A stretch of DNA of 64,000 bases from Pseudomonas oryzihabitans. GTDB lineage: Bacteria; Pseudomonadota; Gammaproteobacteria; Pseudomonadales; Pseudomonadaceae. Made by a program: the position numbers and the translations under genes. The stretch is taken from contig NZ_CP013987.1 of assembly GCF_001518815.1 (NCBI RefSeq), forward strand, positions 408,501-472,500, written 5' to 3'. Below, one piece after another: positions 42,343 through 52,910 of the stretch. Numbering within the stretch: the stretch's first letter is position 1; each line of letters opens with the position of its first letter. Below the pieces are notes generated by a model, which had not been told where the DNA came from, ran no database searches, and saw nothing but the letters and a program-made list of their open reading frames with translations.

Positions 42343-45291
42343 TCACGGCGCCTCCGGCAACCCGAGATAGCGCGGCAGCAGTACCCGAATGCGGGTGCCC
42401 TGGCCGGTCACGGGGTCGGTAGGACTATCGATCATTATCTGACCATAATGCTCTTCTACGATGGAATAGACCAGCGCCAAGCCAAGCCCTGTCCCCTTGC
42501 CCGGATCCTTGGTGGTGAAGAAGGGTTCGAACAGGCGACTGATGATGGCTTTGGGGATGCCGCTGCCTTCGTCTTCGACGCTCAGGGTCACGGTCTGGCC
42601 ATGGGCTTCGCTGCGCACCCGGATCGGCGCACCGGCGGGAGAGGCGTCGCGGGCGTTGGAGAGCAGGTTGATCATGACCTGCACCAGGCGCTGGGGATCG
42701 CCCTGCACGAAGTGCTCGGGATCGCAGAGGTTGAAGAAGTCGACGTCCACGCTCTGCCGGTTGAGCGAGAGCAGTGCGATGGCCTCCTGGGCCGCCTCGG
42801 CCACGCAGACCGGTTCGTGCGCCTGCTGGCGCCCGCCGGCATGGGCGAAGCTCATCAGCGACTGGACGATGCGGGTAATGCGGCGAGTCTGCTCGATGAT
42901 CTGGCTGCTGATCTCGTCGATCTCCTCGTCCGCCTCGCGCTCCTCGCGCAGATTCTGCGCCAGGCAGGCGATGCCGGTGACGGGATTGCCGATCTCGTGG
43001 GCCACGCCCGCTGCCAGGCGGCCGATGGAGGCGAGCCGCTCGGAATGGATCAGGCGGTCTTCCAGCAGTTGGGTCTCGCTGATGTCTTCCACCACCAGCA
43101 CGGTGCCGTTGCTGCCCACCGCCAGGGGTTCGTCGATGGTCGCCTTGTGCAGGTTGAGCCAGCGCTGTTCGTGCTCCTGGGAGAGGCGCTGCTTGTAGAG
43201 GTGCTGCTGCGCCGGCTCGGCGAGAAAGCGTTCGAACAGGTCCTGCCAGGGATTGGGCAGGGCGTTGAGGCGCGAGCCCACGACCCGGGCGCCGTCGATG
43301 CCGGTGAGGTCTTCCATGGCACGGTTCCACATGAGGATCTCGCGGTCCCGGGCCAGGGAGCAGACGCCCATGGGCAATTCCTGCAGGGTCTGCCGGTGAT
43401 AGCGGCGCAGGGCGTCCAGCTCGGCGGCAAGACCGGTCAGGCGCGACTGGTAGTCTTCCAGGCGGTTCTCGATGAAGTGGATGTCCTCGGTGGCATAGGC
43501 CTCGCTTTCCGCCTTGAAGGGCAGAAAGGTCTCGACGATGTCCTGGGCGACCCGCGGGCCCATCAGGCCGGACAGGTTGGCCTCGATGCGATCGCGCAGA
43601 CGGCGCAGGGCATAAGGACGGCGCTCGTCGTAGGGGAGCAGCAGATCGGCCAGGGCCCGCTCGACCTCCTTCTGCGCGGTCTTGGCACCGAGCGGCTTGG
43701 CCAGCTGGGCGGCGAAGTCCTGGGGCGAGCTGGCCGCCAGTTCGCGGCGTTGCGGGCGGCGGACGTTGTCCACCGCGCAGGCCTCGGCGGCGCTCTTCTC
43801 TTCTTCACTGGCTTCGGTGAAGAGCGAGACCAGGGCGAACACCAGCACGTTGACGGTCAGCGAGGCCACCGCGGCGAGGTGCCAGTTGCTGGCGCTGATG
43901 CGATAGCTAAAAACGCCGATGTGCAGCGGATTGATGTCGGCTACCAGCGGCATGAGCATGCTCAGGAACCACAGGCCAAGGCCGCACAGCAAGCCGGCGA
44001 TGAAGCCCTTGCGATTGGCCGTCTGCCAGTAGAGCACCGAGAGCGCGCCGGGCAGGAACTGCACGGTGGCGACAAAGGAGACGATGCCCAGGCTGGAGAG
44101 ATCGCCATGGCCCTGCAGCAGGCGATAGAAGCCGTAGCTGCCGAGGATGATGGCGGCGATCAGCATCCGGCGGGTCATGCGCAGCCACCGATAGATGTTG
44201 CCGTCGGTGGGCGGCTGGTAGAGCGGCAGGACGATGTGGTTGAGCAGCATGCCCGACAGCGCCATGGTCACCACGATGATCAGGCCGCTGGCCGCCGACA
44301 GGCCACCGACGAAGGCCACCAGTGCCAGCAGCGGATTGTCCAGCGCCAGGCCCACGCCGAGGGTGAAGTACTCCGGCGGCGTCGGCGAGCCCAGCGCCAG
44401 GCCGCCCCAGAGAATCGGTGGCACCGCCAGGCTGATCAGCAGCAGGAACAGCGGCAGGCCCCAGCTGGCGCTGACCAGCGCCTGGGGACTGAGGTTCTCG
44501 GTGAAGGCCATGTGGTACATGTGCGGGGTGACGATGGCTGCGGCGAAGAACACCAGCAGCAGGATCCGCCAGGGGCCTTCCTGCAGCGGGGTGTGCAGGG
44601 TGGAGAGGGCGCTCTGGTTCTGCTGCAGCCAGGTCTCCAGGCCGTTGGGCCCGCCGAACACGGTATAGAGGGTGACGCCGCCGACGATGCCCAGCGCCAG
44701 GAGCTTGACCAGGGATTCGAAGGCGATGGCCACCACCAGGCCTTCGTGACGCTCCTTGGAGTTGATCTGGCGCGCGCCGAAGAGCATGGCGAAGAGGGTG
44801 ATCAGCAGGCAGAAACCCAGCGCCGGGGCGTCCTGAGCGCGGGCCTGCACCAGGATCCCGGTGCTGGTGGCCACCGCCTGGATCTGCAGTGCCAGGAGGG
44901 GAAGCACCGCGATCAGCATGCCCAGGCTGGTCAGGGCGCCTGCCCAGGTGCTGCGGAAGCGGAAGGCGAAGAGGTCGGCCAGGGACGCCAGCTGGTAGGC
45001 ACGGGTCAGCCGCAGGATGGGATAGAGCAGCACCGGCGCCAGCAGAAAGGCGCCGCACAGACCCAGGTAGTAGGCGAGAAAGCCGTAGCCGTAGTCGTAG
45101 GCCAGGCCCACGGTGCCATAGAAGGCCCAGGCGCTGGCATAGACCCCCAGCGACAGGGTGTAGATCAGCGGGTGGCGCACCAGTCGGCGCGGCACCCAGC
45201 CCTTCTCGGTTATCCAGGCGACGCCAAAGAAGATCAGCAGGTAGCCGGCGCTGATCAGGACCAGTTGGGACAGACTAAAGCTCGTCGGCAT
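42343..45291 (-). CDS. cbrA: Sensor histidine kinase CbrA with transporter-like N-terminus
   Basis: 982 residues. The N-terminal half (about 1-500) is an SLC5/SSS sodium-solute symporter-like domain of about 13 helices, followed by a soluble linker region (about 520-610), a PAS domain (about 620-730), HisKA with phospho-His near 765 ([10 protein letters not shown]) and a HATPase domain ([18 protein letters not shown]). Partner of CbrB. In P. putida the transport module carries histidine. The start at 45291 lies inside the 3' end of cbrX (17-nt overlap). Confidence 0.95.
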   Translation of the reverse strand: MPTSFSLSQLVLISAGYLLIFFGVAWITEKGWVPRRLVRHPLIYTLSLGVYASAWAFYGTVGLAYDYGYGFLAYYLGLCGAFLLAPVLLYPILRLTRAYQLASLADLFAFRFRSTWAGALTSLGMLIAVLPLLALQIQAVATSTGILVQARAQDAPALGFCLLITLFAMLFGARQINSKERHEGLVVAIAFESLVKLLALGIVGGVTLYTVFGGPNGLETWLQQNQSALSTLHTPLQEGPWRILLLVFFAAAIVTPHMYHMAFTENLSPQALVSASWGLPLFLLLISLAVPPILWGGLALGSPTPPEYFTLGVGLALDNPLLALVAFVGGLSAASGLIIVVTMALSGMLLNHIVLPLYQPPTDGNIYRWLRMTRRMLIAAIILGSYGFYRLLQGHGDLSSLGIVSFVATVQFLPGALSVLYWQTANRKGFIAGLLCGLGLWFLSMLMPLVADINPLHIGVFSYRISASNWHLAAVASLTVNVLVFALVSLFTEASEEEKSAAEACAVDNVRRPQRRELAASSPQDFAAQLAKPLGAKTAQKEVERALADLLLPYDERRPYALRRLRDRIEANLSGLMGPRVAQDIVETFLPFKAESEAYATEDIHFIENRLEDYQSRLTGLAAELDALRRYHRQTLQELPMGVCSLARDREILMWNRAMEDLTGIDGARVVGSRLNALPNPWQDLFERFLAEPAQQHLYKQRLSQEHEQRWLNLHKATIDEPLAVGSNGTVLVVEDISETQLLEDRLIHSERLASIGRLAAGVAHEIGNPVTGIACLAQNLREEREADEEIDEISSQIIEQTRRITRIVQSLMSFAHAGGRQQAHEPVCVAEAAQEAIALLSLNRQSVDVDFFNLCDPEHFVQGDPQRLVQVMINLLSNARDASPAGAPIRVRSEAHGQTVTLSVEDEGSGIPKAIISRLFEPFFTTKDPGKGTGLGLALVYSIVEEHYGQIMIDSPTDPVTGQGTRIRVLLPRYLGLPEAP

Positions 45292-45451
45292 CGCGCTGGC
45301 TCTGCAGGATGAAGGTCACCACGATGAGGATGAGCCACAGCAGGTAGGGGCGATACCAGGCGCCGCTGGGAGCGATCCACCAATCCATGATGGCGGGGGA
45401 GAACAGATAGATGCCTACCACGAGGAGCAGGACCAGCCGGTAGATGTACAT
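45275..45451 (-). CDS. cbrX: Small membrane protein CbrX
   Basis: 58 residues. Two predicted membrane helices (about 3-18 and 30-47), starting MYIYRLVLLLVVG. It matches the small ORF always found just upstream of cbrA in Pseudomonas, whose translation is coupled to cbrA. Its last 17 nt overlap cbrA. ATG at 45451 is chosen; a 13-codon upstream extension is polar and unconserved. Confidence 0.85.
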   Translation of the reverse strand: MYIYRLVLLLVVGIYLFSPAIMDWWIAPSGAWYRPYLLWLILIVVTFILQSQRDADEL

Positions 45452-45555
45452 GCGCGGTTCCCGAACGGCGATGGCGCCATGGTAAAGCAAAAGCGGTGTA
45501 CCCCGGAGCGTGACGGCTCTACCGTAAAGGCTTCTTTGCTCGCAGGAGAAAGACG

Positions 45556-45972
45556 ATGACCAGACCCCGACTCGCTGCCGTGCTGGAAACCGCGCTCTAC
45601 GCCGCCGATCTGCCCAAGGCGCGGCGCTTCTACGAGGAAGTGCTGGGACTGGCTCCGATGTTCGCCGATGAGCGCCTGGCCGCCTACGCCGTGGGCGCCA
45701 GTGTCTTGCTGCTGTTCCAGCGGGGCACCACCGAGCAACCGGTGAGGCTGCCAGGCGGCTGCATTCCGCCCCATGGCGCCCAGGGCTGCCAGCATCTGGC
45801 CCTGGCGATCGCAGCGGAAGAGCTGGAGCCTTGGGTCGTACAGCTGGAAGCGGCCGGGGTGCCCATCGAGGAGCGCACCCAGTGGCCGCGTGGTGCGGTC
45901 AGTCTGTATTTCCGCGATCCGGATGGGCATCTGCTGGAGCTGGCGACCCCCGGACTCTGGCCCAATTACTAG
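45556..45972 (+). CDS. VOC/glyoxalase family protein
   Basis: 138 residues. Vicinal-oxygen-chelate fold, paired beta-alpha-beta-beta-beta modules. LAAVLETALYAADLPKARRFY opens the first module; HLALAI and a C-terminal RDPDGHLLELATPGLW supply likely metal ligands (His, Glu). Could be a glyoxalase, dioxygenase or fosfomycin-resistance-type relative; substrate not readable. Divergent from cbrX, convergent with gluQ: the two stop codons share a CTAG (45969-45972). Absent from this position in remembered P. aeruginosa order. Confidence 0.85.
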   Translation: MTRPRLAAVLETALYAADLPKARRFYEEVLGLAPMFADERLAAYAVGASVLLLFQRGTTEQPVRLPGGCIPPHGAQGCQHLALAIAAEELEPWVVQLEAAGVPIEERTQWPRGAVSLYFRDPDGHLLELATPGLWPNY

Positions 45973-46859
45973 GCGGGCAACTGCGCTTCGGCCAGCTGGG
46001 ATACTCGCGGGATCAGGCTGGCATCCCAGTGGGCGACGCCCCAGGCGAGTACGCTGGCCGGTGCTTCCTCGGCCAGCGCCGCGTGAGTCGGCTGGCCCAG
46101 GGTACGCAGGGCGCGCACCAGCAGGGCCCCGGCCTGTTCGGGTGGCAGCGGCGGCGAGCGATAGCGCTTGCCCAGCTTGTGGCCATCGGGCTGGATCAGC
46201 AGGGGGACGTGCAGATAGCGCGGCGCCGGGTGGCCGAGGAGTTCCTGCAGATAGAGCTGACGTGGCGTGGAGTCCAGCAGGTCGGCGCCGCGCACCACGT
46301 CGGTCACGCCCTGCAGGGCGTCGTCCATCACCACGGCCAGCTGATAGGCGATCAGGCCATCGCGCCGCTGGATGACGAAGTCGCCCACCTCGCGGCCCAG
46401 GTGCTGGCGGAAGTCGCCCTGCACCCGGTCGGTGAAACGGTATTCCAGCTCGGGTACGCGGATGCGGATGGCGGCGCCCGTCTCTGGCAGGCCGCGATTG
46501 CGGCAGTGGCCGGGATAGAGGCCGCCAGTGCCTTCGAGCTGTTTGCGTGAGCAGTCGCAGGCATAGGCCAGGCCACTGGCCAGCCATTGCGCGATGGTGG
46601 TGCGATAGGCGTCCAGGCGCTCGCTCTGGCGCAGCACCGGACCGTCCCAGTCGAAGCCATAGGCTTCCAGGGTGGTGAGGATGGCCGCCTGGGCGCCAGG
46701 GACCTCACGGGGTGGGTCCAGGTCCTCCATGCGCACCAGCCAGCGGCCACCCGCGGCACGGGCGTCGAGGTAGGAGGCGAGGGCGGCGACCAGGGAACCG
46801 AAGTGCAGATAGCCGCTGGGTGTAGGGGCGAAACGACCGACATAGGGGCGCCTGGACAT
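45969..46859 (-). CDS. gluQ: Glutamyl-Q tRNA(Asp) synthetase
   Basis: 296 residues. Truncated GluRS paralog that attaches glutamate to the queuosine base in tRNA-Asp, not to the 3' end. YVGRFAPTPSGYLHFGSL includes the HxGH-equivalent HFGS; the Cys cluster CDCS..YPGHC gives the zinc site; no anticodon-binding domain, as expected. Linked to dksA upstream, a near-universal gammaproteobacterial pairing. The dksA terminator lies in the 68-nt gap. Confidence 0.94.
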   Translation of the reverse strand: MSRRPYVGRFAPTPSGYLHFGSLVAALASYLDARAAGGRWLVRMEDLDPPREVPGAQAAILTTLEAYGFDWDGPVLRQSERLDAYRTTIAQWLASGLAYACDCSRKQLEGTGGLYPGHCRNRGLPETGAAIRIRVPELEYRFTDRVQGDFRQHLGREVGDFVIQRRDGLIAYQLAVVMDDALQGVTDVVRGADLLDSTPRQLYLQELLGHPAPRYLHVPLLIQPDGHKLGKRYRSPPLPPEQAGALLVRALRTLGQPTHAALAEEAPASVLAWGVAHWDASLIPRVSQLAEAQLPA

Positions 46860-46887
46860 AGCTCATCCTGTGAATGCCGGAAAGAAC

Positions 46888-46906
46888 AAAGGGCGCCGTA
46901 GCGCCC
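46888..46906 (-). terminator. Intrinsic terminator after dksA
   Basis: Minus strand GGGCGC, loop TACG, GCGCCC, then TTTGTTCTTT (46891-46906 stem). Sits between dksA and gluQ, so gluQ expression depends on read-through or its own promoter. Confidence 0.8.
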
Positions 46907-46927
46907 TCGTCGGTGAGACCGTCGGAC

Positions 46928-47371
46928 TCAGGTCCCGGTCTGCTTCTCGCGGATCTCGGCCAGCGTCTTGCAGTCGATGCACAGACTGGCAGTCGGACGG
47001 GCTTCCAGGCGACGGATACCGATTTCCACGCCACAGGAGTCGCACCAGCCGTATTCGTTGTCTTCGATCAGCTGCAGCGTCTCGTCGATCTTCTTGATCA
47101 GCTTGCGCTCACGGTCGCGGGCACGCAGTTCCAGGCTGAATTCCTCTTCCTGGGTCGCCCGATCGGCGGGGTCGGCGAAGTTGGCCGCTTCTTCCTTCAT
47201 GTGGTGCACGGTGCGATCGACTTCTTCGCGTAGCTCCTGCTTCCACCTGTTCAGAATGGCGGTGAAGTGGGCGCGCATGCGCTCACTCATGTATTCCTCG
47301 CCCTTGGCAGGCTGGTAGGGTTCGTAGCCACGGGCCAGATGATTGTTCTGCTGATTTGCTTCGCTGGGCAT
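46928..47371 (-). CDS. dksA: RNA polymerase-binding transcription factor DksA
   Basis: 147 residues. Binds the RNA polymerase secondary channel with ppGpp to control rRNA and amino-acid promoters. A long coiled coil (about 35-105) ends with Asp residues at the tip (ADPADRA), followed by a C4 zinc finger CDSCG...CIDC. The four-Cys form means this is the Zn-containing paralog, not the Zn-free DksA2. The start MPSEANQQNNHLARG at 47371 fits the family length (148-151). Confidence 0.96.
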   Translation of the reverse strand: MPSEANQQNNHLARGYEPYQPAKGEEYMSERMRAHFTAILNRWKQELREEVDRTVHHMKEEAANFADPADRATQEEEFSLELRARDRERKLIKKIDETLQLIEDNEYGWCDSCGVEIGIRRLEARPTASLCIDCKTLAEIREKQTGT

Positions 47372-47673
47372 GATTGACCCTCTCACTTTCGCTGATCCTG
47401 TCCACAGGCTGGATGCGTCTCCAGGCCTCTCCATGATGGAACGCCCGGGTCTGTGGCTGCCGATGGCGTCCCGCGCATTGCCGACGCCAGGCTGAATATG
47501 TTCTCGACTGGCCAGCCGCCCTGCGGATGCAAGCGGGCGAACTTACCAGAAGCTTCCAGGGGGCGCTACTACCGGCCTCCCGCTCCTTGCTGGCGCTCCG
47601 CCGGACGCGGCGGATGCCGGCCTGCGAAGCCTTGGTTAGAATCTCGCCTTCGCCACAAGTTCGGACCCCGTCC

Positions 47674-48849
47674 ATGTCCAATTCCTACAGCGCGCGCAGC
47701 CGGGCTATCGAGCCCTTCCATGTGATGGCCTTGCTGGAGCGCGCCAACCAGCTCCAGGCCGCCGGGCACGACGTCATGCACCTGGAGATCGGCGAGCCCG
47801 ATTTCACCACCGCCGCCCCCGTGGTCGCCGCTGGCCAGGCAGCCTTGGCGGCGGGCCAGACCCGCTACACCGCGGCTCGCGGCCTGCCGGAATTGCGTCG
47901 CGCCATTGCCGCCTTCTATGGCGAGCGCTATGGCGTCGACCTCGATCCGGAACGGGTGTTGATCACCCCCGGTGGGTCCGGCGCCCTGCTGCTGGCCAGT
48001 GCCCTGCTGGTCGATCCCGGTCGCCACTGGCTGCTGGCGGACCCTGGCTACCCCTGCAATCGTCACTTCCTGCGTCTGGTGGAGGGCGCAGCCCAGTTGA
48101 TCCCGGTCGGGTCCGACACGCGCTACCAGCTCACCCCCGAATTGGTGGCGCAGCACTGGCAGCCGGACAGCGTCGGCGCCCTGGTGGCCTCGCCGGCCAA
48201 TCCGACCGGCACCCTGCTCGATCGCGACGAGCTCGCCGGGCTGTCGGCAGCGCTCAAGGCGCGCGGCGGCCATCTGGTGGTGGACGAGATCTACCACGGC
48301 CTGACCTATGGTCTGGACGCACCCAGCGTGCTGGAAGTGGACGATTCGGCCTTCGTGCTCAACAGCTTCTCCAAGTACTTCGGCATGACCGGCTGGCGGC
48401 TCGGTTGGCTGGTGGCGCCGCGCGCGGCCGTGCCAGAGCTGGAAAAGCTGGCGCAGAATCTCTACATCAGTGCCTCCACCGTGGCCCAGCAGGCTGCCCT
48501 GGCCTGTTTCACCCCCGCGGCCATGGCCATTTTCGAAGAGCGCCGCGCGGAGTTCGCCCGTCGCCGCGACTACCTGTTGCCGGCGCTACGCGGGCTGGGT
48601 TTCGAGATCGCCGTCGAGCCCCAGGGCGCCTTCTATCTCTATGCCGACATCTCCGCCTTCGGTGGCGATGCCTATGCCTTCTGCCAGTTCCTGCTGGAGA
48701 CCGAGCACGTGGCCATCACTCCCGGCCTGGACTTCGGTCGCCACCGTGCCGACACCCATGTGCGCTTCGCCTATACCCAGTCGCTGCCGCGCCTGGAGGA
48801 GGCCGTCGCCCGCATCGCCCAGGGCCTGCAGCGCTGGAGCGCGCGGTGA
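47674..48849 (+). CDS. Pyridoxal-phosphate-dependent aminotransferase (class I/II)
   Basis: 391 residues, fold-type I aminotransferase. PLP lysine is Lys234 in [25 protein letters not shown] and the C-terminal VRFAYTQS Arg for the substrate carboxylate are present. Specificity (aspartate, alanine or another) cannot be read. The start [15 protein letters not shown] at 47674 is used; the in-frame extension upstream covers spacer DNA. Its TGA overlaps the GTG start of sfsA. Confidence 0.92.
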   Translation: MSNSYSARSRAIEPFHVMALLERANQLQAAGHDVMHLEIGEPDFTTAAPVVAAGQAALAAGQTRYTAARGLPELRRAIAAFYGERYGVDLDPERVLITPGGSGALLLASALLVDPGRHWLLADPGYPCNRHFLRLVEGAAQLIPVGSDTRYQLTPELVAQHWQPDSVGALVASPANPTGTLLDRDELAGLSAALKARGGHLVVDEIYHGLTYGLDAPSVLEVDDSAFVLNSFSKYFGMTGWRLGWLVAPRAAVPELEKLAQNLYISASTVAQQAALACFTPAAMAIFEERRAEFARRRDYLLPALRGLGFEIAVEPQGAFYLYADISAFGGDAYAFCQFLLETEHVAITPGLDFGRHRADTHVRFAYTQSLPRLEEAVARIAQGLQRWSAR

Positions 48850-49553
48850 GGTTCGAGCCGCCGCTGGAAGAAGGTCGCCTGCTGCGCCGCTACAAGCGCT
48901 TTCTTGCCGACATCGAGACCGCCGGTGGCGAGGTGCTGACCCTGCACTGCCCCAATACCGGTTCCATGCTTCATTGCCAGCCACCCGGCGCCCGGGTCTG
49001 GTTCAGCCGGGCCAGTGGGCCAAAACGCAAACTGCCCGGCACCTGGGAGCTGGTCGAGACGGACCACGGCCGCCTGGCCTGCATCAATACCGCCCGGGCC
49101 AATCGCCTGGTGGAGGAAGCCCTGCTGGCCGGCGGCATCGCCGAACTGGCGGGCTTCACCGCCCTGCGCCGGGAGGTGGCCTACGGCCTGGAAAACAGTC
49201 GCGCCGATTTCCGCCTGGAATATCCCGCGGGTCCGCTGTACCTGGAGGTGAAGAGTGTCACCCTGGGCTTCGCCGATACCCCGGTCGCCGCCTTTCCCGA
49301 TGCGGTGACCACTCGCGGTGCCCGCCATCTGCGCGAACTGGCGGCGCTGGCCGCGGCCGGTGAGCGAGCGGTACTGCTCTATTGCGTGCTGCTTGAAGGC
49401 ATCGAGGCGGTACGCCCGGCGGCGGAAATCGATGCGGCCTATGCCCTGGCCCTGGGCGAGGCCCGCCGTCAGGGCGTGCAGGTGCTGGCTTATGGGGCAC
49501 GCCTCTCTCCTGCAGGTGTGCAGCTGGACCGACCGTTGCGCCTGGTTGACTGA
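48846..49553 (+). CDS. sfsA: DNA/RNA nuclease-fold protein SfsA
   Basis: 235 residues. SfsA family (sugar fermentation stimulation); PD-(D/E)xK nuclease-like fold with N-terminal OB domain. Signature PNTGSM, AINxARAN-type ([15 protein letters not shown]), SRADFRLE and LEVKSVTL carry the putative catalytic Asp, Glu and Lys. The GTG start (GTGA overlap with the aminotransferase stop) gives the family N-terminus [20 protein letters not shown]. Role in Pseudomonas unknown. Confidence 0.92.
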   Translation: MRFEPPLEEGRLLRRYKRFLADIETAGGEVLTLHCPNTGSMLHCQPPGARVWFSRASGPKRKLPGTWELVETDHGRLACINTARANRLVEEALLAGGIAELAGFTALRREVAYGLENSRADFRLEYPAGPLYLEVKSVTLGFADTPVAAFPDAVTTRGARHLRELAALAAAGERAVLLYCVLLEGIEAVRPAAEIDAAYALALGEARRQGVQVLAYGARLSPAGVQLDRPLRLVD

Positions 49554-49621
49554 TGAGTCGGCCAAAAGCTGATCGGTCGGACAGGATCTGGCAGGCGCCT
49601 TGCTTGCGCTTGTCGCCCATC

Positions 49622-49642
49622 GATCGCCGCTCTCAGGCGATC
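49622..49642 (+). promoter_or_regulatory. Hairpin just upstream of the nupC ribosome binding site
   Basis: GATCGCC (49622-49628) and GGCGATC (49636-49642) form a perfect 7-bp stem, loop 7 nt, ending 4 nt before TAGGAG. It could affect translation of nupC or act as a weak terminator for sfsA; no T-run. Confidence 0.35.
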
Positions 49643-49659
49643 CTGTTAGGAGTTTGCTG

Positions 49660-50922
49660 ATGATCTCTGTGTTGGGCATGCTGTTGCTGGTGGCGATCGC
49701 CATCGCCTTTTCTCGCCAGCGGCGCGCCATTCGGCTGCGCACCGTACTCGCGGCCTTTCTGTTGCAAGCCGGCCTCGGCCTGTTCGTGCTCTACATCCCC
49801 TGGGGCCAGCAGGTGCTCGGCAGCGTATCCGGCGCCGTCTCGTCGCTGCAGCTCTATGCCGACAAGGGCATCGAATTTCTCTTCGGCGGCCTGGCCGGCC
49901 CCAGGATGTTCGAGTACTTCGGTAACGGCGGCTTCGTTTTCGCCGTGCGGGTCCTGCCCCTGATCGTCTTCTTCGGCAGCCTGATCGCGGTGCTCTACTA
50001 CCTGGGCATCATGGGCTGGATCATCCGCCTGGTAGGCGGCGCGCTGCAGGCGCTGCTCGGCACCAGCCGGGTGGAATCCACCACGGTGACCGCCACCCTG
50101 TTTCTCGGCCAGTCGGAGATGCCTCTGGTGGTACGGCCGTTCATCGCCGAACTCACCCGCTCGGAGTTGTTCGCCATCATGGTCGGCGGTTTCGCCGCCG
50201 TGGCCGGCTCGGTGCTGCTGGGCTACGCCGGCATGGGCGTGGAGCTGAAATACCTGATCGCCGCCAGCTTCATGGCCGCACCGGGCGGGCTGCTGATGGC
50301 CAAGCTGATGGAGCCGGAGACCGAACAACCACGCGACCAGGCCATGAAGACTCTGGGGGAGGGCGAGGAGCGCCCGGCCAACGTCATCGACGCGGCAGCC
50401 GAGGGCGCCCAGGTCGGCTTGCGCATTGCCCTGGCGGTCGGCGCCATGCTGTTGGCCTTCATCGCCCTGATCGCCTTGCTCAACGGCATTCTCGGCTGGT
50501 GCGGTGCCTGGTTCGGCCTGCCGCAGCTGAGCATGCAGCTGGTGCTGGGCTATATGCTGGCGCCGGTCGCCTTCCTGATCGGAGTGCCCTGGAGCGAGGC
50601 GGTACAAGCCGGCGGCTTCATCGGCCAGAAGCTGGTGCTCAACGAATTCGTCGCCTATGCCGATCTGTCGACCTACCTGGATCCCGTCAAGGCCGCGGCG
50701 GCCGGGGCACAACCCCTGTCGGCGCACACCCAGGTCATCGTCACCTTTGCCCTTTGCGGCTTCGCCAATCTGTCGTCCATTGCCATTCAACTCGGCGGCC
50801 TGGGCGGCATCGCCCCCCAGCGGCGTCACGAACTGGCCCAGCTGGGCCTGCGCGCCATGCTTGGCGGCACCCTGGCCAACCTGATGAGTGCGGCCCTGGC
50901 CGGCTTCTTTGTCAGCCTTTGA
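49660..50922 (+). CDS. nupC: NupC-family nucleoside transporter (CNT)
   Basis: 420 residues with about 10 membrane segments. Concentrative nucleoside transporter, H+ or Na+ driven. CNT motifs [24 protein letters not shown] and [19 protein letters not shown] are present. The ATG at 49660 follows TAGGAG; upstream in-frame residues are spacer. First gene of nupC-cdd-deoA, a pyrimidine nucleoside uptake and breakdown set. Confidence 0.93.
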   Translation: MISVLGMLLLVAIAIAFSRQRRAIRLRTVLAAFLLQAGLGLFVLYIPWGQQVLGSVSGAVSSLQLYADKGIEFLFGGLAGPRMFEYFGNGGFVFAVRVLPLIVFFGSLIAVLYYLGIMGWIIRLVGGALQALLGTSRVESTTVTATLFLGQSEMPLVVRPFIAELTRSELFAIMVGGFAAVAGSVLLGYAGMGVELKYLIAASFMAAPGGLLMAKLMEPETEQPRDQAMKTLGEGEERPANVIDAAAEGAQVGLRIALAVGAMLLAFIALIALLNGILGWCGAWFGLPQLSMQLVLGYMLAPVAFLIGVPWSEAVQAGGFIGQKLVLNEFVAYADLSTYLDPVKAAAAGAQPLSAHTQVIVTFALCGFANLSSIAIQLGGLGGIAPQRRHELAQLGLRAMLGGTLANLMSAALAGFFVSL

Positions 50923-50993
50923 GTCGCGGCGGCCCGGTCGTCCGACCGGGCTACACTCACGCTCGCTCTTTTCGCTTTCCCGAGGTACTTCCC

Positions 50994-51407
50994 ATGTCCG
51001 CTGTTCCTGCTGAAACCCTCGACCACCTGCTGACCGAGGCCGTCACCGCTTCCCAGCGTGCCTACTGCCCGCATTCCGAATTTCCCGTCGGGGCCGCCCT
51101 GCTGACGGCGGAGGGCACAGTCATCCATGGCTGCAACGTGGAAAACATCTCCTATGGCCTGACCAACTGCGCCGAACGCAGCGCTCTGTTCGCCGCCATC
51201 AGCCAGGGCCTGCCGCCACGCAGCTTCACCGCCATGGCCATCCATGCGCCAGGCGTTCCCCTGATCAGCCCCTGCGGTGCCTGTCGCCAAGTGCTGCTGG
51301 AGCTGATGGCGCCCGACGCGACCATCGTCTGCAGTGGCAGCGAGCCCGGCCGGACCCGTACCTGGACCCTGGCTGAGCTGCTGCCCGGCGCCTTCGACGA
51401 CTTCTAA
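50994..51407 (+). CDS. cdd: Cytidine deaminase
   Basis: 137 residues, short homotetrameric type. Deaminates cytidine and deoxycytidine to uridine forms. Zinc and catalytic residues: Cys59-Ala-Glu61 (CAE) and PCGACRQ with Cys94 and Cys97. ATG at 50994 follows CGAGG. Lies 71 nt after nupC and 12 nt before deoA. Confidence 0.95.
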   Translation: MSAVPAETLDHLLTEAVTASQRAYCPHSEFPVGAALLTAEGTVIHGCNVENISYGLTNCAERSALFAAISQGLPPRSFTAMAIHAPGVPLISPCGACRQVLLELMAPDATIVCSGSEPGRTRTWTLAELLPGAFDDF

Positions 51408-51419
51408 GGAGTACGGCCC

Positions 51420-52730
51420 ATGTGGCTCGCCCAGGAAGTGATCCGCCAGAAGCGCGATGGCCTGGAGCTGTCCGCTACGGACCTCCAGCGCCTGGTCCTC
51501 GGCATCGCCGACGACAGCCTCAGCGAAGGCCAGATTGCCGCCTTCGCCATGGCTACCCTGCTGCGCGGCATGACCGCCGCCGAACGTACCGCCCTGACCC
51601 TGGCCATGCGCGACAGCGGTCAGGTGCTGCACTGGGACCTGCCTGGTCCGGTGGTGGACAAGCACTCCACCGGGGGCGTGGGCGATCTCACCAGCCTGGT
51701 GCTGGCGCCCCTGCTCGCCGCCTGCGGCTGCCATGTGCCGATGATTTCCGGACGCGGCCTGGGTCATACCGGTGGCACCCTGGACAAGCTGGAAAGTATT
51801 CCCGGCTACCGCATCCGCCCTGGCCTCGCGCGGTTTCGCCAGGTGGTGGCCGAGGTGGGCTGCGCCATCGTCGGTCCCGATGCCGACCTGGCGCCAGCCG
51901 ATCGCCGGTTGTATGCCATCCGCGATGTCACCGCCACGGTGGAGTCGGTGGATCTGATCACCGCCTCCATCCTGGCCAAGAAACTGGCCGCTGGCCTGGA
52001 TGTGCTGGTCATGGACGTCAAGACTGGCGGCGGTGCCTTCATGGCCGAGACAACGGCGGCGCAACGCCTGGCCGACAGCCTGGTCGAGGTGGCCGAGGCG
52101 GCGGGGGTACGTACCCGTTCGCTCATCACCGACATGAGTCAGCCCCTGGCCCGCAGTGCCGGCAATGCTCTGGAAGTGGAGGAGGCCATCGCCCTGCTGG
52201 CCGGCGACGTCCGCAGCGAACGCCTCTGGCGGGTGATCCAGGCCCTGGCCGAGGAGGCGCTGCAGCTGGCCGGACTGGCGGAGGATGCCGCGACGGCCGA
52301 GCATCTGGTGCTGGATGCCTGGCGCAGTGGCGCTGCCCTGGAACGTTTCTCGGCCATGAATCGGGCGCTCGGGGGCCCGCCGGACCTGACCGACCGACCC
52401 TGGCAGCATCTGCCCCGGGCGGCGGTGGTGCGGGCCGTCCATCCAGCGCGACCTGGGTGGGTACAGCAGGTCGATACCCGCGCCCTCGGCCTGCTGGTGG
52501 TCGAGCTGGGTGGTGGCCGGCAACGCCCCGACGCCGACATAGACCCTGCCGTGGGCCTGGCCGAGTTGGCGCTGCCGGGCGAACGGGTAGGGGAGGAGCG
52601 ACCGCTGGGCCTGATCCATGCCCAGGATACCGCCAGCGCAGAGCGGGCCGCCGCGCAGTTACAGGCAGCCTACTCGCTTGGCGAGGAACGGCCGGCAGCC
52701 AGCATGCCGCCCGTGCTGGATCGGCGCTAG
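51420..52730 (+). CDS. deoA: Thymidine phosphorylase
   Basis: 436 residues. Phosphorolysis of thymidine to thymine and deoxyribose-1-phosphate. Family signature SGRGLGHTGGTLDKLESIPG and phosphate-binding KHSTGGVGD (81-89) are present. ATG at 51420 follows AAGGAG. No deoC or deoB is adjacent, so deoxyribose-phosphate use must rely on genes elsewhere. Confidence 0.95.
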   Translation: MWLAQEVIRQKRDGLELSATDLQRLVLGIADDSLSEGQIAAFAMATLLRGMTAAERTALTLAMRDSGQVLHWDLPGPVVDKHSTGGVGDLTSLVLAPLLAACGCHVPMISGRGLGHTGGTLDKLESIPGYRIRPGLARFRQVVAEVGCAIVGPDADLAPADRRLYAIRDVTATVESVDLITASILAKKLAAGLDVLVMDVKTGGGAFMAETTAAQRLADSLVEVAEAAGVRTRSLITDMSQPLARSAGNALEVEEAIALLAGDVRSERLWRVIQALAEEALQLAGLAEDAATAEHLVLDAWRSGAALERFSAMNRALGGPPDLTDRPWQHLPRAAVVRAVHPARPGWVQQVDTRALGLLVVELGGGRQRPDADIDPAVGLAELALPGERVGEERPLGLIHAQDTASAERAAAQLQAAYSLGEERPAASMPPVLDRR

Positions 52731-52743
52731 TCACCAAATCGCA

Positions 52744-52772
52744 GACAAAAAAAGACCCGGCAGAGCCGGGTC
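52744..52772 (-). terminator. Intrinsic terminator for the minus-strand cbpA transcript
   Basis: GACCCGGC (52754-52761), AGA, GCCGGGTC (52765-52772). On the minus strand it is followed by TTTTTTT. It lies 139 nt past the cbpA stop; on the plus strand there is no T-run, so it is less suited to deoA. Confidence 0.8.
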
Positions 52773-52910
52773 CAAAACCGTGATTAGCCTGATGAGGAGA
52801 TAACCCGAAAGACCAACTGCTGGACCTTCAGTTATCGACCGATCTCGCGACCGGCTGAGTTGAATAATAACAATTCTCATTCCATCGTCAAGCGTATTCG
52901 AGAATATTTC

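Noticed and set aside
52754..52772. Hairpin as terminator of deoA on the plus strand
   Set aside because: The T-run is only on the minus strand, so it was assigned to the cbpA transcript; it may still help deoA weakly.
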